A DNA stretch of 64,000 nt from Dokdonella_A sp014338185 (lineage in GTDB: Bacteria > Pseudomonadota > Gammaproteobacteria > Xanthomonadales > Rhodanobacteraceae): positions 18,909-82,908 of the forward strand of contig SZOS01000009.1 of NCBI GenBank assembly GCA_030263295.1, given 5' to 3'. Position numbers and translations under genes: made by a program. Of the stretch, positions 63,530 through 64,000 are shown piece after piece (positions within the stretch are counted from its first letter, which is position 1; the number at the start of each line of letters is the position of its first letter). The notes beneath the pieces are model-generated. The model had not been told where the DNA came from, did not search any database, and was given only the letters and a program-made list of their open reading frames with translations.

Positions 63530-64000
63530 TTGCGTGCCGAAGAAGCTTCTTGTCTACGGGAGTAGATATGGCGGAGAGATTCGAGACGCGCAAAGCTTCG
63601 GCTGGAGCTACGAGGATTTGCGCTTCGAGTGGCCGACGCTGATCCACAACGTGCAACGCGAGGTGGATCGATTGAACGGCGTCTACACGCGTGCGTTGGA
63701 GAACGCAGGGGTTGATCGATTCCTCACCCACGCGACAGTCGAAGGGCCGCATACGGTCCGTTTGGCCGATCGCGAACAGCCTCTCTCGGCGGAATACATT
63801 CTTATGGCCACTGGCTCTTCGCCGGTAATCCCGGACGTGCCCGGCAATGAGCATCTTATTAGCTCTAACGAGTGCTTCCAGCTTGAAGAGTTACCCAAGA
63901 GCATTGTCATCATTGGGGCCGGCTATATCGGCATGGAGTTCGCCTCCATCTTCACCGGTCTGGGTGTGGCCGTGACGGTGCTCCACCGGGGTGACCAGAT
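63510..64000 (+). CDS. gor: Glutathione-disulfide reductase fragment (both ends missing)
   Basis: An open frame that begins inside the protein and runs off the right edge. It opens with GTCVIRGCVPKKLLVYGS, the redox-active disulfide of glutathione reductase (the two cysteines of CVIRGC), and continues with FGWSYEDLRFEWPTLIHN, DRLNGVYTRALENAGV, YILMATGSSPVIPDVPG and the NAD(P)H Rossmann motif VIIGAGYIGMEFASIF. The FAD-binding N-terminus (about 45 residues) is absent. G+C is clearly lower than in the rest of the window (two sampled lines gave 37/60 and 28/60), and codons such as TTA, ATT and TCT appear. The style is alphaproteobacterial/cyanobacterial rather than xanthomonad. Likely foreign to this genome. 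Confidence 0.85.

Overview
The window is about 64 kb of very GC-rich DNA (roughly 70% by eye) with tightly packed genes, many ATGA/GTGA stop-start overlaps and no tRNA, rRNA, CRISPR array or insertion sequence that I could see. A chorismatase of the XanB2 type beside aryl-polyene (xanthomonadin-like) genes, HemX/HemY, the YibN-like rhodanese/SecB/GpsA order and a sigma-54/NtrC-controlled glnA point to a gammaproteobacterium of the Xanthomonadales (Lysobacterales). I cannot fix family or genus.

Layout. 1-1.5 kb: two ketosynthase-type genes of an aryl polyene pathway, one cut by the window edge. 1.6-8.3 kb: hemF, a SWIM/SNF2 helicase and uvrD. 8.4-10.4 kb: a Tat-exported protein whose N-terminal half resembles domain I of Cry insecticidal toxins. 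10.4-20.3 kb: a transmembrane Ser/Thr kinase, an acyltransferase, arfB, lipoproteins, a secreted alpha/beta hydrolase, an M16 protease and trmL. 20.6-24.2 kb: a small exported protein, gpsA, secB, a rhodanese, a lipoprotein and a hotdog thioesterase. 24.3-27.5 kb: hemD (broken by an in-frame amber codon), hemX and hemY. 27.5-34.5 kb: a thioesterase, srkA, a Na+/H+ antiporter, plsC, a TPR protein and a PEBP-family protein. 34.5-37.4 kb: uppP, glnA with a clear nitrogen-control region, and a GlsB-type membrane protein. 37.6-40.8 kb: an MrfB/MrfA-like repair pair. 40.9-51.4 kb: a FabG-like reductase, M13 and M14 metallopeptidases, a cytochrome cd1 nitrite reductase with an extra cytochrome c domain, and a TonB-dependent receptor. 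51.4-58.1 kb: the main aryl polyene block on the minus strand (ACP, membrane protein, dehydratase, acyltransferase, LolA-like, MMPL exporter, second dehydratase) with xanB2 diverging from it. 58.1-61.3 kb: a cytochrome c lipoprotein, glutathione-dependent formaldehyde dehydrogenase, yjdM and a secreted DUF11 protein. 61.5-64 kb: tex, which breaks off inside its S1 domain and joins a lower-GC glutathione reductase fragment.

Main points of interest: (1) the Tat-linked Cry-domain-I-like protein; (2) aryl polyene genes in three places (0-1.5, 41 and 51-58 kb) instead of one cluster; (3) the single amber codon in hemD; (4) a shared C-terminal tail, IF-x-NGFD, on two unrelated secreted proteins; (5) the tex/gor junction, which looks like an assembly chimera over about 20 shared bases, so the last 0.5 kb should not be trusted as part of this genome.
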